Part shown: positions 1 through 7,958 of the stretch, in pieces
How positions within the stretch are numbered: the first letter of the stretch is position 1
Layout of the letters: each line of letters starts with the position of its first letter
From: Asaia bogorensis
GTDB lineage: Bacteria > Pseudomonadota > Alphaproteobacteria > Acetobacterales > Acetobacteraceae
Assembly (NCBI GenBank): GCA_945886995.1
Contig: CAMCZJ010000019.1
Location: forward strand, 1 to 22,613
Reading direction: 5' to 3'
DNA: 22,613 bases
Made by a program: the position numbers and the translations under genes
The notes under the pieces: generated by a model
Database searches by the model: none
What the model was told of the DNA's origin: nothing
Seen by the model: only the letters and a program-made list of their open reading frames with translations

Positions 1-228
1 CCCAAGCCCTGGCCGGATATGTACCTGGCCGCCGCCGCCGCCTGTGGCGCGGCGCCGCAGGATTGTGTGGTGATTGAAGATAGCGTGCCCGGCGTGCGCG
101 CGGGGCGTGCGGCTGGCTGCCGCGTGATGGGCTTCTGCCATGAAAGCCCGGCTGGGGTTTTGGCGGCGCATGGGGCGGAGCCGTTCGCGGATATGGCGGC
201 TTTGCCGGGGTTGTTGTTGGGGGGGTGA
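1..228 (+). CDS. HAD-superfamily phosphatase, 3' part only
   Basis: The reading frame is open from the first base and ends at TGA 226-228, so only the last 75 residues are present. The fragment begins KPWPDMYLAAAAACG and continues to VVIEDSVPGVRAGRAAGC. These match the C-terminal part of HAD hydrolases of the phosphoglycolate phosphatase / beta-phosphoglucomutase type. The lysine near the start is motif III and the acidic pair in IEDSVPG is motif IV, which coordinates magnesium. The nucleophile motif DxD and the cap domain lie before the window, so the substrate (phosphosugar, phosphoglycolate or other) cannot be told. The internal ATG at 19 is not the true start, because the motif III lysine precedes it. 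Family assignment is firm; specificity is unknown. Confidence 0.85.
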   Translation, partial: PKPWPDMYLAAAAACGAAPQDCVVIEDSVPGVRAGRAAGCRVMGFCHESPAGVLAAHGAEPFADMAALPGLLLGG

Positions 229-288
229 GGCGGTTTCCCATGGCGCGTTTTTCGGCTTAGACTCTCTTGGTTTCGTGGGGAGAGCCAG

Positions 289-888
289 ATGAGTTTTAGA
301 ACTTGGTTCAGTCTCAAGGGGCGCATCAGCCGTCGAGCGTGGTTTATTTTCTATTTTTTGATTCCCAATTGCACCATTCTTCTTATCGGCATATTGGAAG
401 GGCGAGCCTTGCCAAAAATTTTTCTACCCCAGACTTTAGGTAAAGGCTTCAGCGAGTTCTCGGTAGTGTCCGGCTTGGGCATTCTCTTTGCGCTGTGGCT
501 TAGCCTTGCTGGGCAGGTGAAGCGCTGGCATGATCAAGACATAAATGCTCGGTGGTCTTTTCTTACCCTGATCCCGACTTTCGTTGGTATCTCACTGCTT
601 TCCGTGTTTGGCGACTTCTTCCTCACTAACGCCGCATTTTTTTATCTGATTGCTCAGTTTGCCTTCCCAATGCTCAGTCTATTCTTTTTTTTGGGGGCCG
701 ACGATCCCAATCTGAATAAGGCCTTCGCTGTTAGCATTGTCCTTCTTGGCCTCTCGCTTCAATTCCTTTGGGTCATCTTCTTCGTAAATGGCGGTTTTCT
801 GCGCGGCACACCCGGCCCCAACCGCTTCGGCCCCGATCCGCTGGCGCCGCCCGCCACGAATATTGCACTCCCGCCTTCGCCTCAGTAG
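289..888 (+). CDS. DUF805 family membrane protein, enlarged paralog
   Basis: A 199-residue inner-membrane protein. DUF805 hallmarks are the N-terminal WFSLKGRISRRAWF block (residues 6-19), a first hydrophobic helix at about 18-36, the AGQVKRWHDQD motif (74-84) and the C-terminal GGFLRGTPGPNRFGPDP block (168-184). The function of DUF805 is unknown. The protein is about 50 residues longer in its membrane core than the neighbour at 918: the stretch at about residues 100-160 adds roughly two hydrophobic helices that the neighbour lacks. The coding sequence is distinctly AT-richer in the middle than at its ends and than the surrounding genes. The start is supported by GGGGAG at 277-282, a few bases before ATG 289. 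It is probably co-transcribed with the paralog 29 bases downstream. Confidence 0.85.
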   Translation: MSFRTWFSLKGRISRRAWFIFYFLIPNCTILLIGILEGRALPKIFLPQTLGKGFSEFSVVSGLGILFALWLSLAGQVKRWHDQDINARWSFLTLIPTFVGISLLSVFGDFFLTNAAFFYLIAQFAFPMLSLFFFLGADDPNLNKAFAVSIVLLGLSLQFLWVIFFVNGGFLRGTPGPNRFGPDPLAPPATNIALPPSPQ

Positions 889-917
889 CTTCACCTCAAG
901 GATTGAGGAAAAAGCGC

Positions 918-1469
918 ATGACCTTGGCTCAATGGTTCAGCTTCAATGGCCGCATCAGCCGCAAGACCTGGTGGATTTTCTATTTTCTGATCCCGATTGG
1001 CATCAATTTCGCCGCCGGCGTGCTGGACGGACAATTCGGCACCCCGCGAAATGCCCTGCCCGATAAATCCAGCATGGGTGATGTGAACATGGGGGCGTTT
1101 TCCATCATCGCGGGCCTGGTCGGGCTTTGGATCGGCCTCGCCGGGCAGGCCAAGCGTTGGCATGACCGAGACAAATCCGGCTGGTGGGTGCTGGTGAATT
1201 TCATCCCGCTGATCGGCTGGCTCTGGGCCTTCATCGTTGCGGGCTTTCTGCGCGGCACGCCTGGCTATAACCGCTTCGGCCCTGACCCGTTGGCGCCAGA
1301 CCTACCCCCGGGGGGCTACGGCGGCGGCTATCAGCCGCCCTATCCGCCGCAAGCGCCGGGGGGATGGCAGCCGCAAGGTCCTCCACCGCCGCCTTCCGGG
1401 GGTTGGGGCGCACCGCCGCCACCGCCACCTCAGGGCGGGGGCAGCGTGCCACCCATTCGCCGGGGCTGA
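918..1469 (+). CDS. DUF805 family membrane protein with Gly/Pro-rich tail
   Basis: A 183-residue membrane protein of unknown function, paralogous to the gene at 289. It carries WFSFNGRISRKTWW (6-19), hydrophobic helices at about 18-36, 58-76 and 89-110, AGQAKRWHDRDKSGWW (75-90) and GFLRGTPGYNRFGPDPLAP (109-127). The last 55 or so residues are a low-complexity cytosolic tail of Pro, Gly, Tyr and Trp. DUF805 proteins often carry such tails. The frame is open further upstream to 768, but that part overlaps the preceding gene and encodes no DUF805 sequence. ATG 918 aligns with the paralog's start and is preceded by TTGAGGAAA at 903-911, so it was chosen. Confidence 0.9.
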   Translation: MTLAQWFSFNGRISRKTWWIFYFLIPIGINFAAGVLDGQFGTPRNALPDKSSMGDVNMGAFSIIAGLVGLWIGLAGQAKRWHDRDKSGWWVLVNFIPLIGWLWAFIVAGFLRGTPGYNRFGPDPLAPDLPPGGYGGGYQPPYPPQAPGGWQPQGPPPPPSGGWGAPPPPPPQGGGSVPPIRRG

Positions 1470-1518
1470 ACCGCACAGCGCGATTTCCCTGGCGCGCATT
1501 CCGCGTTAAGGAAACGTC

Positions 1519-3207
1519 GTGCCCGATACCTCCCCGCCGCTCGATCGCCTTTCGGAAGCTGAGGCTCAGCCGGAACAGGCAAAGCGCGGCTTCTCCCCGC
1601 TGCTCCGGCGTATTCTGCTGCTGAATGCGCTGCCGCCGGCGTTGCTCGCAGCTTCCCTGCTGTACCTCGACCAATATCAGAACGCGCTTTTAGGTGCGGA
1701 GGTTGAGGCCATGCGCACCCAGGCGCGCATCTATGCCGGCGCCATCGCCGAAGCCGCGGTGCGGCCTGAAGGCGAACGCTATGTGCTGCAATTGGAAGCG
1801 GCGCGGCCCTTGCTGCGGCGCTTGGTGGACCCTTCGCCCAATACCCAGGCTCGGCTTTTGGACACTGCCGGCCTGCTGGTCGCCGATAGCCGCATCCGCG
1901 ATGGTGTTGGTGGCGCGGTGATTGCCGAACCCCTCCCGCCGCCGGAACCGCGCGGCGCGCTGACCTCCACCGTGGCCGGCATTTACGAAAGAATGGTCGG
2001 CCTTTTCCCGGCCCTGCTGCGCGGGCGCGGCGGCCCGGGCATGGTGGTGGATAGCGCGCCCGATGCGCCGGATTTCGATTGGCAGCCCGATCTTGGCCCT
2101 GATCGGCGCGAAGAATTGCGCATGGCGCTTGAAGGCGGCGTCACCCCCTATATCCGCCGCAGCGCCGATGGCCGCTTGCTGGTGAGTGTCGCGGAACCCG
2201 CGCGGCGCGGGACGCAAAGTGTCGGCATTGTGCTGCTGACGCGTGAAGCGCGCGAAGTGGATCGGCGGCTCTTTGAAATCCGCGCTTCCGTGTTGCTGCT
2301 TTTCGCGACCGCGCTGATCCTGACGGTGGCACTTTCCCTTTATTTGTCTCGCACCATCGCCACGCCAATGCTTGACCTGGCGCGCGCCACGCAACGCATC
2401 CGCGAAGGTGAAGGCCGCGCACAATCCGTGCCGGATGCGCTGCTGAAGCGCAATGATGAAATCGGTGTATTGGCGAGGGATTTGCAGAACTCAGCCCGAG
2501 CGCTTTGGGCGCGGATTGACGCCAATGAACGCTTCGCCGCCGATGTGGCGCATGAATTGCGCAATCCGTTGACGAGTGTGCGGAGCGCCATTGAAACCCT
2601 GCGCCGCGTGGAAGACCCGGCCAGCCGCAACCGCTTGCTGGCCATCATTGGCGATGATGCAGTGCGTATGGATCGGCTGATTGGCGATATCAGCGATTCA
2701 TCGCGCGTGGATGCGGAACTGTCGCGCACCATCTCAACGCCTGTGGATATTGCGCCAATCCTGTCCGCGCTTTCCGATCTGCACGCCGCGACGCGCGATG
2801 ATGATGACCCGGTGGTGCTGCTGGAAGCCGAAGAAGGGCCGCTTGTGGTGCGCGGTGTGGAAGGGCGCGTTGTGCAGGTTTTCCGCAACCTGCTCGGCAA
2901 TGCGCTTTCCTTCAGCCCGTCGCATGGCACGGTGCAGGTCAGCGCGCGCCACGCCGGCGCGATGATAGAGGTTGTCGTGGAAGACCAAGGCCCAGGCATT
3001 CCCGAACAGAAGCTTGAAAGCATTTTTGAGCGTTTCTATTCCGAACGCCCGAGCGGGGAACGCTTCGGCCAGCATTCCGGCCTTGGGCTTTCCATCAGCC
3101 GACAAATTGTAGAGGGCCTGCGCGGGCGCATATCGGCGGAGAATATCCGGGATGTCAGCGGCGCCATAACCGGTGCGCGCTTCATGGTGCTGCTGCCGGC
3201 GGCGTGA
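1519..3207 (+). CDS. ChvG-like sensor histidine kinase (orphan)
   Basis: A 562-residue inner-membrane sensor kinase. Order of parts: cytosolic N-terminus; first membrane helix at about 31-50; periplasmic sensor at about 51-253, with ARLLDTAGLLVADSRI (111-126) typical of the stimulus-sensing domain of ChvG/ExoS kinases; second membrane helix at 257-276; HAMP linker; HisKA with ADVAHELRNPLTS and phospho-acceptor His345; HATPase with N-box asparagines 457 and 461, DQGPGIP (489-495) and GLGL (521-524). All catalytic motifs are intact. The start is GTG 1519, preceded by AAGGA at 1508-1512. ChvG in alphaproteobacteria normally sits beside the regulator ChvI and often near hprK; none is here. The upstream neighbours are DUF805 genes and downstream is a solute receptor. 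It may pair with a regulator elsewhere or be a second ChvG paralog. Confidence 0.88.
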   Translation: MPDTSPPLDRLSEAEAQPEQAKRGFSPLLRRILLLNALPPALLAASLLYLDQYQNALLGAEVEAMRTQARIYAGAIAEAAVRPEGERYVLQLEAARPLLRRLVDPSPNTQARLLDTAGLLVADSRIRDGVGGAVIAEPLPPPEPRGALTSTVAGIYERMVGLFPALLRGRGGPGMVVDSAPDAPDFDWQPDLGPDRREELRMALEGGVTPYIRRSADGRLLVSVAEPARRGTQSVGIVLLTREAREVDRRLFEIRASVLLLFATALILTVALSLYLSRTIATPMLDLARATQRIREGEGRAQSVPDALLKRNDEIGVLARDLQNSARALWARIDANERFAADVAHELRNPLTSVRSAIETLRRVEDPASRNRLLAIIGDDAVRMDRLIGDISDSSRVDAELSRTISTPVDIAPILSALSDLHAATRDDDDPVVLLEAEEGPLVVRGVEGRVVQVFRNLLGNALSFSPSHGTVQVSARHAGAMIEVVVEDQGPGIPEQKLESIFERFYSERPSGERFGQHSGLGLSISRQIVEGLRGRISAENIRDVSGAITGARFMVLLPAA

Positions 3208-3238
3208 TTTCCCTTCCCAGCCGGGGCTTTCATGTTAG

Positions 3239-3256
3239 GCTTGGGTCAAACCAAGC
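3239..3256. promoter_or_regulatory. Perfect 6-bp inverted repeat before the Bug receptor gene
   Basis: GCTTGG and CCAAGC are separated by six bases (GTCAAA). The element lies 31 bases after the stop of the kinase gene and 20 bases before the ATG of the receptor gene, just ahead of its ribosome binding site (AAGGGGGG at 3262-3269). It could be an operator or a leader hairpin for the receptor, or a weak terminator of the kinase gene. No T-run follows, which disfavours an intrinsic terminator. Seen directly; the role is inferred. Confidence 0.4.
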
Positions 3257-3276
3257 GTAACAAGGGGGGATAAATC

Positions 3277-4248
3277 ATGATCACGCGCAGAAGCATGATT
3301 GCGGCTGGGGCGGTGCTTTTGGCGACACCGGCAGTGAAGGCGCAGGGCACCTGGCCGGATAAACCCTTGCGCTTCGTGATTGGCGGCGCCGCGGGCGGCG
3401 TTTCCGATATTTTTCTCCGCATGATGGAAAACCGTCTGCGCGAAAGGCTCGGCCAACCCATGATCATAGACCCGCGCCCAGGGGCGGGCGGCATGGTGGG
3501 GGCGGAAGTCACCGCACGCGCGGCGCCGGATGGCTATACCTATTACGTCAATCACATCGCGTCCCACGGAATTGGGCCGACGCTATATCGGCGGCTTTCC
3601 TTTGATCCGCTCAAGGATTTGCCGGGGGTGGCGCGCATTGCCGCCATGCCGAATGTGCTGATCATCAAGGGCGATAGCCCAATCAAATCCGTCGCGGAAT
3701 TGGTGGCTTTCTGTAAGGCCAATCCGGCGCGGGCGAATTTTTCCTCGGCCGGGTCAGGCACGTCTTCGCATCTTTCCGGATTGCTGTTTGGCATGCGCAT
3801 GGGGTTTGAGGTAACGCATGTACCCTATCGCGGCACCGCGCCTTCCATGGCGGCGGTGATGAATGGCGAAACGCTATTCGCGATTGATAACGCACCGGCA
3901 TCGCGCCAGCAGGTTTTGGGTGGGTTGTTGAAGGCGCTTGGGGTTTCCACGGCGAAGCGTTCCAGCACCATGCCGGAAGTGCCAAGCTTGGAAGAACAGG
4001 GCGTGCCGAATTTCGATGTCGCTTCCTGGTATGGGATCGTCGCGCCCGCTGGCGTGCCGGCGGCCATTCGCGAAAGGCTGGGGGCGGAAGTGGTGGCCGC
4101 ACTGAATGATCCCGCCATCGCCCAGCGCGTGCGCGATTACGGCGCAGAACCCTGGCCGCTCGGCCCCGCGGAATACGATGCTTTCATGCGCCGGGAAGTT
4201 GAGATTTGGGCGCCCGTAGTGCGCGCTTCCGGGGCGCAGATAGATTGA
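3277..4248 (+). CDS. Bug/TctC-family periplasmic solute-binding protein
   Basis: A 323-residue secreted receptor of the tripartite tricarboxylate transporter type (Bug family). Members bind small carboxylates or related molecules in the periplasm. The N-terminus ITRRSMIAAGAVLLATPAVKA is a signal peptide with a twin-arginine-like RR pair and likely cleavage after KA (about residue 22). The family signature RPGAGGMVGAEVTARAAPDG (67-86) is present, as are the TWPDKPLRFVIG start of the mature protein and ASWYGIVAPAGVP (about 250-262). A strong ribosome binding site (AAGGGGGG) precedes ATG 3277. No TctA or TctB membrane subunit is nearby, which is normal for the expanded Bug paralogs of Burkholderiales and Acetobacteraceae. 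The ligand cannot be predicted. Confidence 0.92.
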   Translation: MITRRSMIAAGAVLLATPAVKAQGTWPDKPLRFVIGGAAGGVSDIFLRMMENRLRERLGQPMIIDPRPGAGGMVGAEVTARAAPDGYTYYVNHIASHGIGPTLYRRLSFDPLKDLPGVARIAAMPNVLIIKGDSPIKSVAELVAFCKANPARANFSSAGSGTSSHLSGLLFGMRMGFEVTHVPYRGTAPSMAAVMNGETLFAIDNAPASRQQVLGGLLKALGVSTAKRSSTMPEVPSLEEQGVPNFDVASWYGIVAPAGVPAAIRERLGAEVVAALNDPAIAQRVRDYGAEPWPLGPAEYDAFMRREVEIWAPVVRASGAQID

Positions 4249-4390
4249 TAGGACCAGTCGCATCAGCGATTACTGCCGCATCCGCCGCGCCGTTCTTCTG
4301 CCCGGGCGCATGGGCCTTCACAGCCCGCGCCGACATCGCCCGCATTCTGGCACCAAAATGCGGTGAGTTGGCGCCTTCCACCTCATTAGG

Positions 4391-4470
4391 GCTCCGCCTT
4401 CGCCGATCAGGCGCTTGGTTGGAGCGACTGATTCACGGCGCTGGCTTCGCCTCCGCCGATCAGGCGCTCG
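4391..4470. repeat. Imperfect 27-bp direct repeat, each copy with a small inverted repeat
   Basis: Positions 4391-4417 and 4444-4470 match at all but three bases by eye. Both contain the identical 13-mer CGCCGATCAGGCG (4401-4413 and 4454-4466), a 4-bp stem with a 5-base loop. The second copy covers the stop codon (4460-4462) of the 396-aa gene on the - strand. The rest of the spacer (4249-4390) shows nothing recognisable. The copies could act as transcription end points between the convergent genes or be members of a dispersed repeat family. Which is unknown. Confidence 0.5.
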
Positions 4471-5650
4471 TCGAAAGGATCGCCGGGGCAAGCGCGGCTG
4501 ATTTCGCTGAAGGGTGGGATGGGTTGCGAAAGCGCAGCTCCCCACCCGCCACGGCGTCCGGTGGCGCCAGGCCGAAAAGCTCGGCGCGTGAAGAACAGGC
4601 AGCTGCCACTACGCGCCGCGCCCCGTGGCCGGCCAGAAAGCGCCGCACGGCACCTTCCAGCGCCAATTCATCACGCAGGCTTCGCCATTCGGCGCGGTCC
4701 ATATCTTCGATGAAGACCGAGACAATGCCGGGCTTGGCACCGGAAAGCCGCGTGGCGGCGGCCCCGGCCATGCGGGTCGCCACCGCATCGGAGATGCTGT
4801 TTTCCTGACCCGCACGCGCCGCCAGCACAAAGACTGATCCGCCGGCGGGATCGCCGGTGACGGCCAAATGCGCCTCTGGCCCGAATTGCTGACGCAGCCT
4901 GCCCGGTAAGGGATCCGCCTGCGCGCCGGCCAACACCAGCGGGTCAAGCTTCAGCACCGCATCGGCGCTGCTATCCTGGCGTTTTTCGGCGGCGAGCATG
5001 GCCATGATGCGCCGTTGCAATTCTGCCGCCTTGTCTGGGCCTGAAAGCCCATCAGGCAAGGTCATGCGCAGCACATAGCGGCCAGGATGCGCGGCAAGCC
5101 AGGTTTGCAATTCCGGATTGACGCTATCCATCAGCGCATACCAATGGCCGCGCTGCACGGGCCGGCCTTCCTCGGCTGAAATAGTCTCGCACACCACTTC
5201 CGCAACTGCACCACCACGGCTGATGGTCAGATCATGCGCGCTGTCTTCCGCCAAACCCGTGAAGCGCACCTCAAAACCCTGGGCGCGATAAAGCGCCGCT
5301 GAGCGAAGCAGATGGAACAGCGGGATCAGCGTGGCTTCGCCGGAAAGCCCGTTGGTGATGGCGGCACGCAGCCTTTCGCGCCGCGCTTCGGGCAGACCTT
5401 TCGCCAACCGCACCGCTTCTGCCGCAAAGCCAAGCGCGCGGCGTTCCGCGCTGCCCTGCGCCGCGCCGCGCGCCGCGCGCGCGAGCGCAAATTCCAAAGC
5501 ATGGCGATGTTGCGTGGCGCGGCCAAGGAAAGCGCCGGATTGCGCGCGTCGGCCAAGATCAGCCAGCCGCGCAGCCCAAAGATCAACCCCGACAAGCCGG
5601 AGGAAATCCGGCACGGCTTTACGGTCATTGGCGGCTTCGGCAATCGTCAT
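4460..5650 (-). CDS. Unidentified soluble protein, possible degenerate nuclease-like core
   Basis: 396 residues, beginning MTIAEAANDRKAVPDFLRLVG; I do not recognise the family. There is no signal peptide or membrane helix. The N-terminal third is Ala/Arg-rich and helical (RRAQSGAFLGRATQHRHALEF and after). Then come LLRSAALYRAQGFEV (about 114-128) and HDLTISRGGAVAEVVCETIS (138-157). The last stretch, an acidic residue followed by a strand and an E-x-C-E sequence, resembles the core of PD-(D/E)xK nuclease-like folds with the lysine replaced. That is a guess from pattern only. A longer frame opens at a GTG at 5692, but ATG 5650 has AAAGG eight bases upstream and was preferred. It lies downstream of the DsbD-like gene on the same strand but 168 bases away, so it is probably transcribed separately. 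Confidence 0.7.
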   Translation of the reverse strand: MTIAEAANDRKAVPDFLRLVGVDLWAARLADLGRRAQSGAFLGRATQHRHALEFALARAARGAAQGSAERRALGFAAEAVRLAKGLPEARRERLRAAITNGLSGEATLIPLFHLLRSAALYRAQGFEVRFTGLAEDSAHDLTISRGGAVAEVVCETISAEEGRPVQRGHWYALMDSVNPELQTWLAAHPGRYVLRMTLPDGLSGPDKAAELQRRIMAMLAAEKRQDSSADAVLKLDPLVLAGAQADPLPGRLRQQFGPEAHLAVTGDPAGGSVFVLAARAGQENSISDAVATRMAGAAATRLSGAKPGIVSVFIEDMDRAEWRSLRDELALEGAVRRFLAGHGARRVVAAACSSRAELFGLAPPDAVAGGELRFRNPSHPSAKSAALAPAILSTSA

Positions 5651-5778
5651 GGCGAGCACCTTTGATGCGCAAAGCCTAAATCCTGGCTTCACGCGGAAAC
5701 GGGTTGTGCGAAACCAAGCCCACCTCGGGTCGCGTCAGCGCAAGCGCTGCACGTTCGGTCTTTATGCCGATAAGCATG

Positions 5779-5808
5779 AGATAACGCGCCGTCCCGGGGT
5801 CGCGTCAA
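5779..5808 (-). promoter_or_regulatory. Candidate sigma-70 promoter for the 396-aa gene
   Basis: On the - strand TTGACG (5803-5808) is followed after 18 bases by TTATCT (5779-5784). It sits just after the stop of the DsbD-like gene and about 130 bases before ATG 5650. The sequence GGGTCGCGTCA occurs twice near it (5727-5737 and 5797-5807), with an inverted repeat CAGCGC-AA-GCGCTG at 5736-5749. These could be regulator sites. Match by eye only. Confidence 0.35.
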
Positions 5809-5818
5809 GCATGTAAAC

Positions 5819-7858
5819 TCAAGGCGCGCCGATTTGGCGCAGCACTGTGGCTTCTGTCAGCACTTCTGGCAGGATCACCGCCTCGCCCCCGCCCGGTGGC
5901 CAGAACAAGTAAAGCGGCACGCCTTCCCGCCCATGGCTGCGGAGCAGCGCCGTGATGGCGGGATCGCCGCGAGTCCAATCCGCCTTCAAATAGACAATGC
6001 CGCGTGCCGCCATGGCCGCCTGCACTGCCTCGCGCCGCAGCGCGATGCGTTCATTCACCTGGCAGGTGATGCACCAGGCAGCGGTGACATTCAGGAAAAC
6101 GCCCTTGCCCTCAGCGCGCAACGCCTCGACCCGCGCGGGGTTCCAGCTTTCGGCGGTTTCAGTGGCGGCAGGGGCGGGCGGCGCGGCGATCAGGCCAAAG
6201 GGCAGCGCCAGCAGCAGGCTGAGCGCGGCCAAGGCAGCGCCAAGCTGCGCCCCACGCCGGCCTGCGCGCTGCGCCCTGCCAAGCACCCAGGCACCAAGCC
6301 CTAGGCCAAGCCCGCCCGCCAAAGCCAGCCCAACACCCGGCCAACCGCTTTGCGCCCAAAGCACCCAAACCAGCCAAAGCGCCGCGCCATACATGGGCCA
6401 GGCCATGATGCGCCGTAGTCTTTCCATCCAGGGGCCGGGCCTGGGCAGCAGCCGCGTGAGGCCGGGGGCCAGCGCCAGGATCAGCGTCGGCGCCGCAAGC
6501 CCAAGGCCGAGCGCCGCGAAAACCGCAAGGGTCGCCGGCGCCGGCATGACCAAAGCCGCGCCAATCGCCGCCGCCATGAAGGGCGCTGTGCAAGGGCTTG
6601 CTACCAGCACGGCCAAAGCGCCGGTCGCGAAACTGCCCAGGAAGCCGCCGCGTGCCGCAATATGCCCGCCCGCGCCAATCGGCCCGCCCAGCGCGAAAAC
6701 GCCAGACAAGTTCAGCCCCACCGCCAGCATCAGCCACGCAATCGCCAGCACAAAAACCGGGGAGGTGAATTGGAACCCCCAGCCAAGCGCCATCCCCGCG
6801 CCCCGCAATAGCAGCAAAAGCCCGGCAAGCGCGGCAAAGCTCACCACTGCGCCGGCGGTATAGGCTGCTGCTTCCAGCCGCACCGCGCCACGCGCCGCAC
6901 CGCCTAACCGCGCGAGCGCCATGGCCTTCATGGCGAGCACCGGAAAGACGCAGGGCATCAGGTTCAGGATCACGCCGCCGATCAGTGCAAAAATCAGCGC
7001 CTGCCACAGCGGCAGGAAGGCCGCCCCCGGCAATAGGGGCGCCGTGATCTCATAGCCAAGCCGCCGCCCGCCCTGGTCGGTCAATAGCAGCACGCCTTCA
7101 AGCGTGGTGGGGTTCTCTGGCCGTTCGGCGCGCTTCAGGGTCAGTTCCAGCCAATCCGCGCCATGGGTCAGTTCCTGCGGCGCGGGGTGATCCAAAATGC
7201 CGCCCGCCCCTGGGATGAAAATCGCTTCCTTCAGGCTTTCCCGCCCCAGGCCAGGGCCGGTCAGCCGCAACCGCAGCGCATCGCCCTGGATGGTCGCACT
7301 GGCCTGCCAGGGTGAGGGCCTCGGCAGGGCAGCGGCAGCGGTGGCAAAAAGCGGCGCCAGATCTGGGTTCGCCTGGGCTTCAGCCGCAACTGGCAGATCA
7401 AGCCGGAAGCTGCCCTCTTCCGGAATGCAGACATCATCGCAGACAAGCCATGTCGCCTCCGCCGCGATGCTGAAGACCTCACCGGCGCGCAGGCTGGCGG
7501 GCGGGGTGATCTGCATTGGCAGCACGATTTCGCCGTAATAGCCAAAGCTCATCAGCGGGCCGAAGGGGATAGCTTGCGGGGTGGGCCAGGAAATCGGGCC
7601 GGCCAAGCTGCCATCCGGGAGGGTCAGGGTTATTTCCGTGGGCGCGCCGGCATCCCCAGCATGGCGCCAATAGCTATGCCAGCGCGGTGCCAGCCGGATG
7701 CGCAGCCCAAGCTGAAACGCCTGCCCCGGCGCAATGGCCAGATGATCCGCGACCAAGCTTACCCGCGCGCGCGGCGATTCCTGCACGGCGCTTTCCAACG
7801 CCCGCGCCGGCAGCCAGGGCAGGATCAGCAAAGCGGCAAGGGCGGCAATCAAGCGCAT
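5819..7858 (-). CDS. dsbD: DsbD/ScsB-family transmembrane protein-disulfide reductase
   Basis: A 679-residue inner-membrane protein that carries electrons from cytosolic thioredoxin to periplasmic thiol partners. Parts in order: signal peptide (1-20, ending PARA); a large periplasmic N-terminal domain with a Cys pair in CDDVC (140 and 144); a hydrophobic core of about eight helices (about 285-560) with NLMPCVFPVLAMK (Cys303) and ASPCTAPFMAA (Cys423), the two transmembrane redox cysteines; and a C-terminal periplasmic thioredoxin-like domain with AWCITC (Cys596 and Cys599). All three Cys pairs needed for the relay are present. The long N-terminal domain (about 280 residues) and the CxxxC spacing resemble the ScsB-type branch more than E. 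coli DsbD. The divergent neighbour encodes a six-Cys secreted protein, a possible client. Confidence 0.9.
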   Translation of the reverse strand: MRLIAALAALLILPWLPARALESAVQESPRARVSLVADHLAIAPGQAFQLGLRIRLAPRWHSYWRHAGDAGAPTEITLTLPDGSLAGPISWPTPQAIPFGPLMSFGYYGEIVLPMQITPPASLRAGEVFSIAAEATWLVCDDVCIPEEGSFRLDLPVAAEAQANPDLAPLFATAAAALPRPSPWQASATIQGDALRLRLTGPGLGRESLKEAIFIPGAGGILDHPAPQELTHGADWLELTLKRAERPENPTTLEGVLLLTDQGGRRLGYEITAPLLPGAAFLPLWQALIFALIGGVILNLMPCVFPVLAMKAMALARLGGAARGAVRLEAAAYTAGAVVSFAALAGLLLLLRGAGMALGWGFQFTSPVFVLAIAWLMLAVGLNLSGVFALGGPIGAGGHIAARGGFLGSFATGALAVLVASPCTAPFMAAAIGAALVMPAPATLAVFAALGLGLAAPTLILALAPGLTRLLPRPGPWMERLRRIMAWPMYGAALWLVWVLWAQSGWPGVGLALAGGLGLGLGAWVLGRAQRAGRRGAQLGAALAALSLLLALPFGLIAAPPAPAATETAESWNPARVEALRAEGKGVFLNVTAAWCITCQVNERIALRREAVQAAMAARGIVYLKADWTRGDPAITALLRSHGREGVPLYLFWPPGGGEAVILPEVLTEATVLRQIGAP

Positions 7859-7958
7859 GACCCATAAAGGGGCGCGAAGGGGGCTTGGTGCAAGTCCGCA
7901 AATGGGAATAGGCTCAGGATGTTAGTGATTCATTAATCTTTAGCGGTGAGGCTGCACC

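Noticed and set aside
1320..1445. Pro/Gly-coding repeats considered as a tandem repeat or collagen-like element
   Set aside because: The stretch is the in-frame low-complexity tail of the second DUF805 protein, a common feature of such proteins, with no regular DNA repeat unit.
4206..4808. Open + strand frame across the receptor end and the following spacer
   Set aside because: Overlaps the end of the Bug receptor gene and the 3' part of the 396-aa gene. Composition is low-complexity Ala/Arg/Ser and there is no ribosome binding site.
5997..6863. Open + strand frame of 288 codons
   Set aside because: Antisense to the membrane region of the DsbD-like gene. The translation is Ala/Pro/Ser-rich with no domain.
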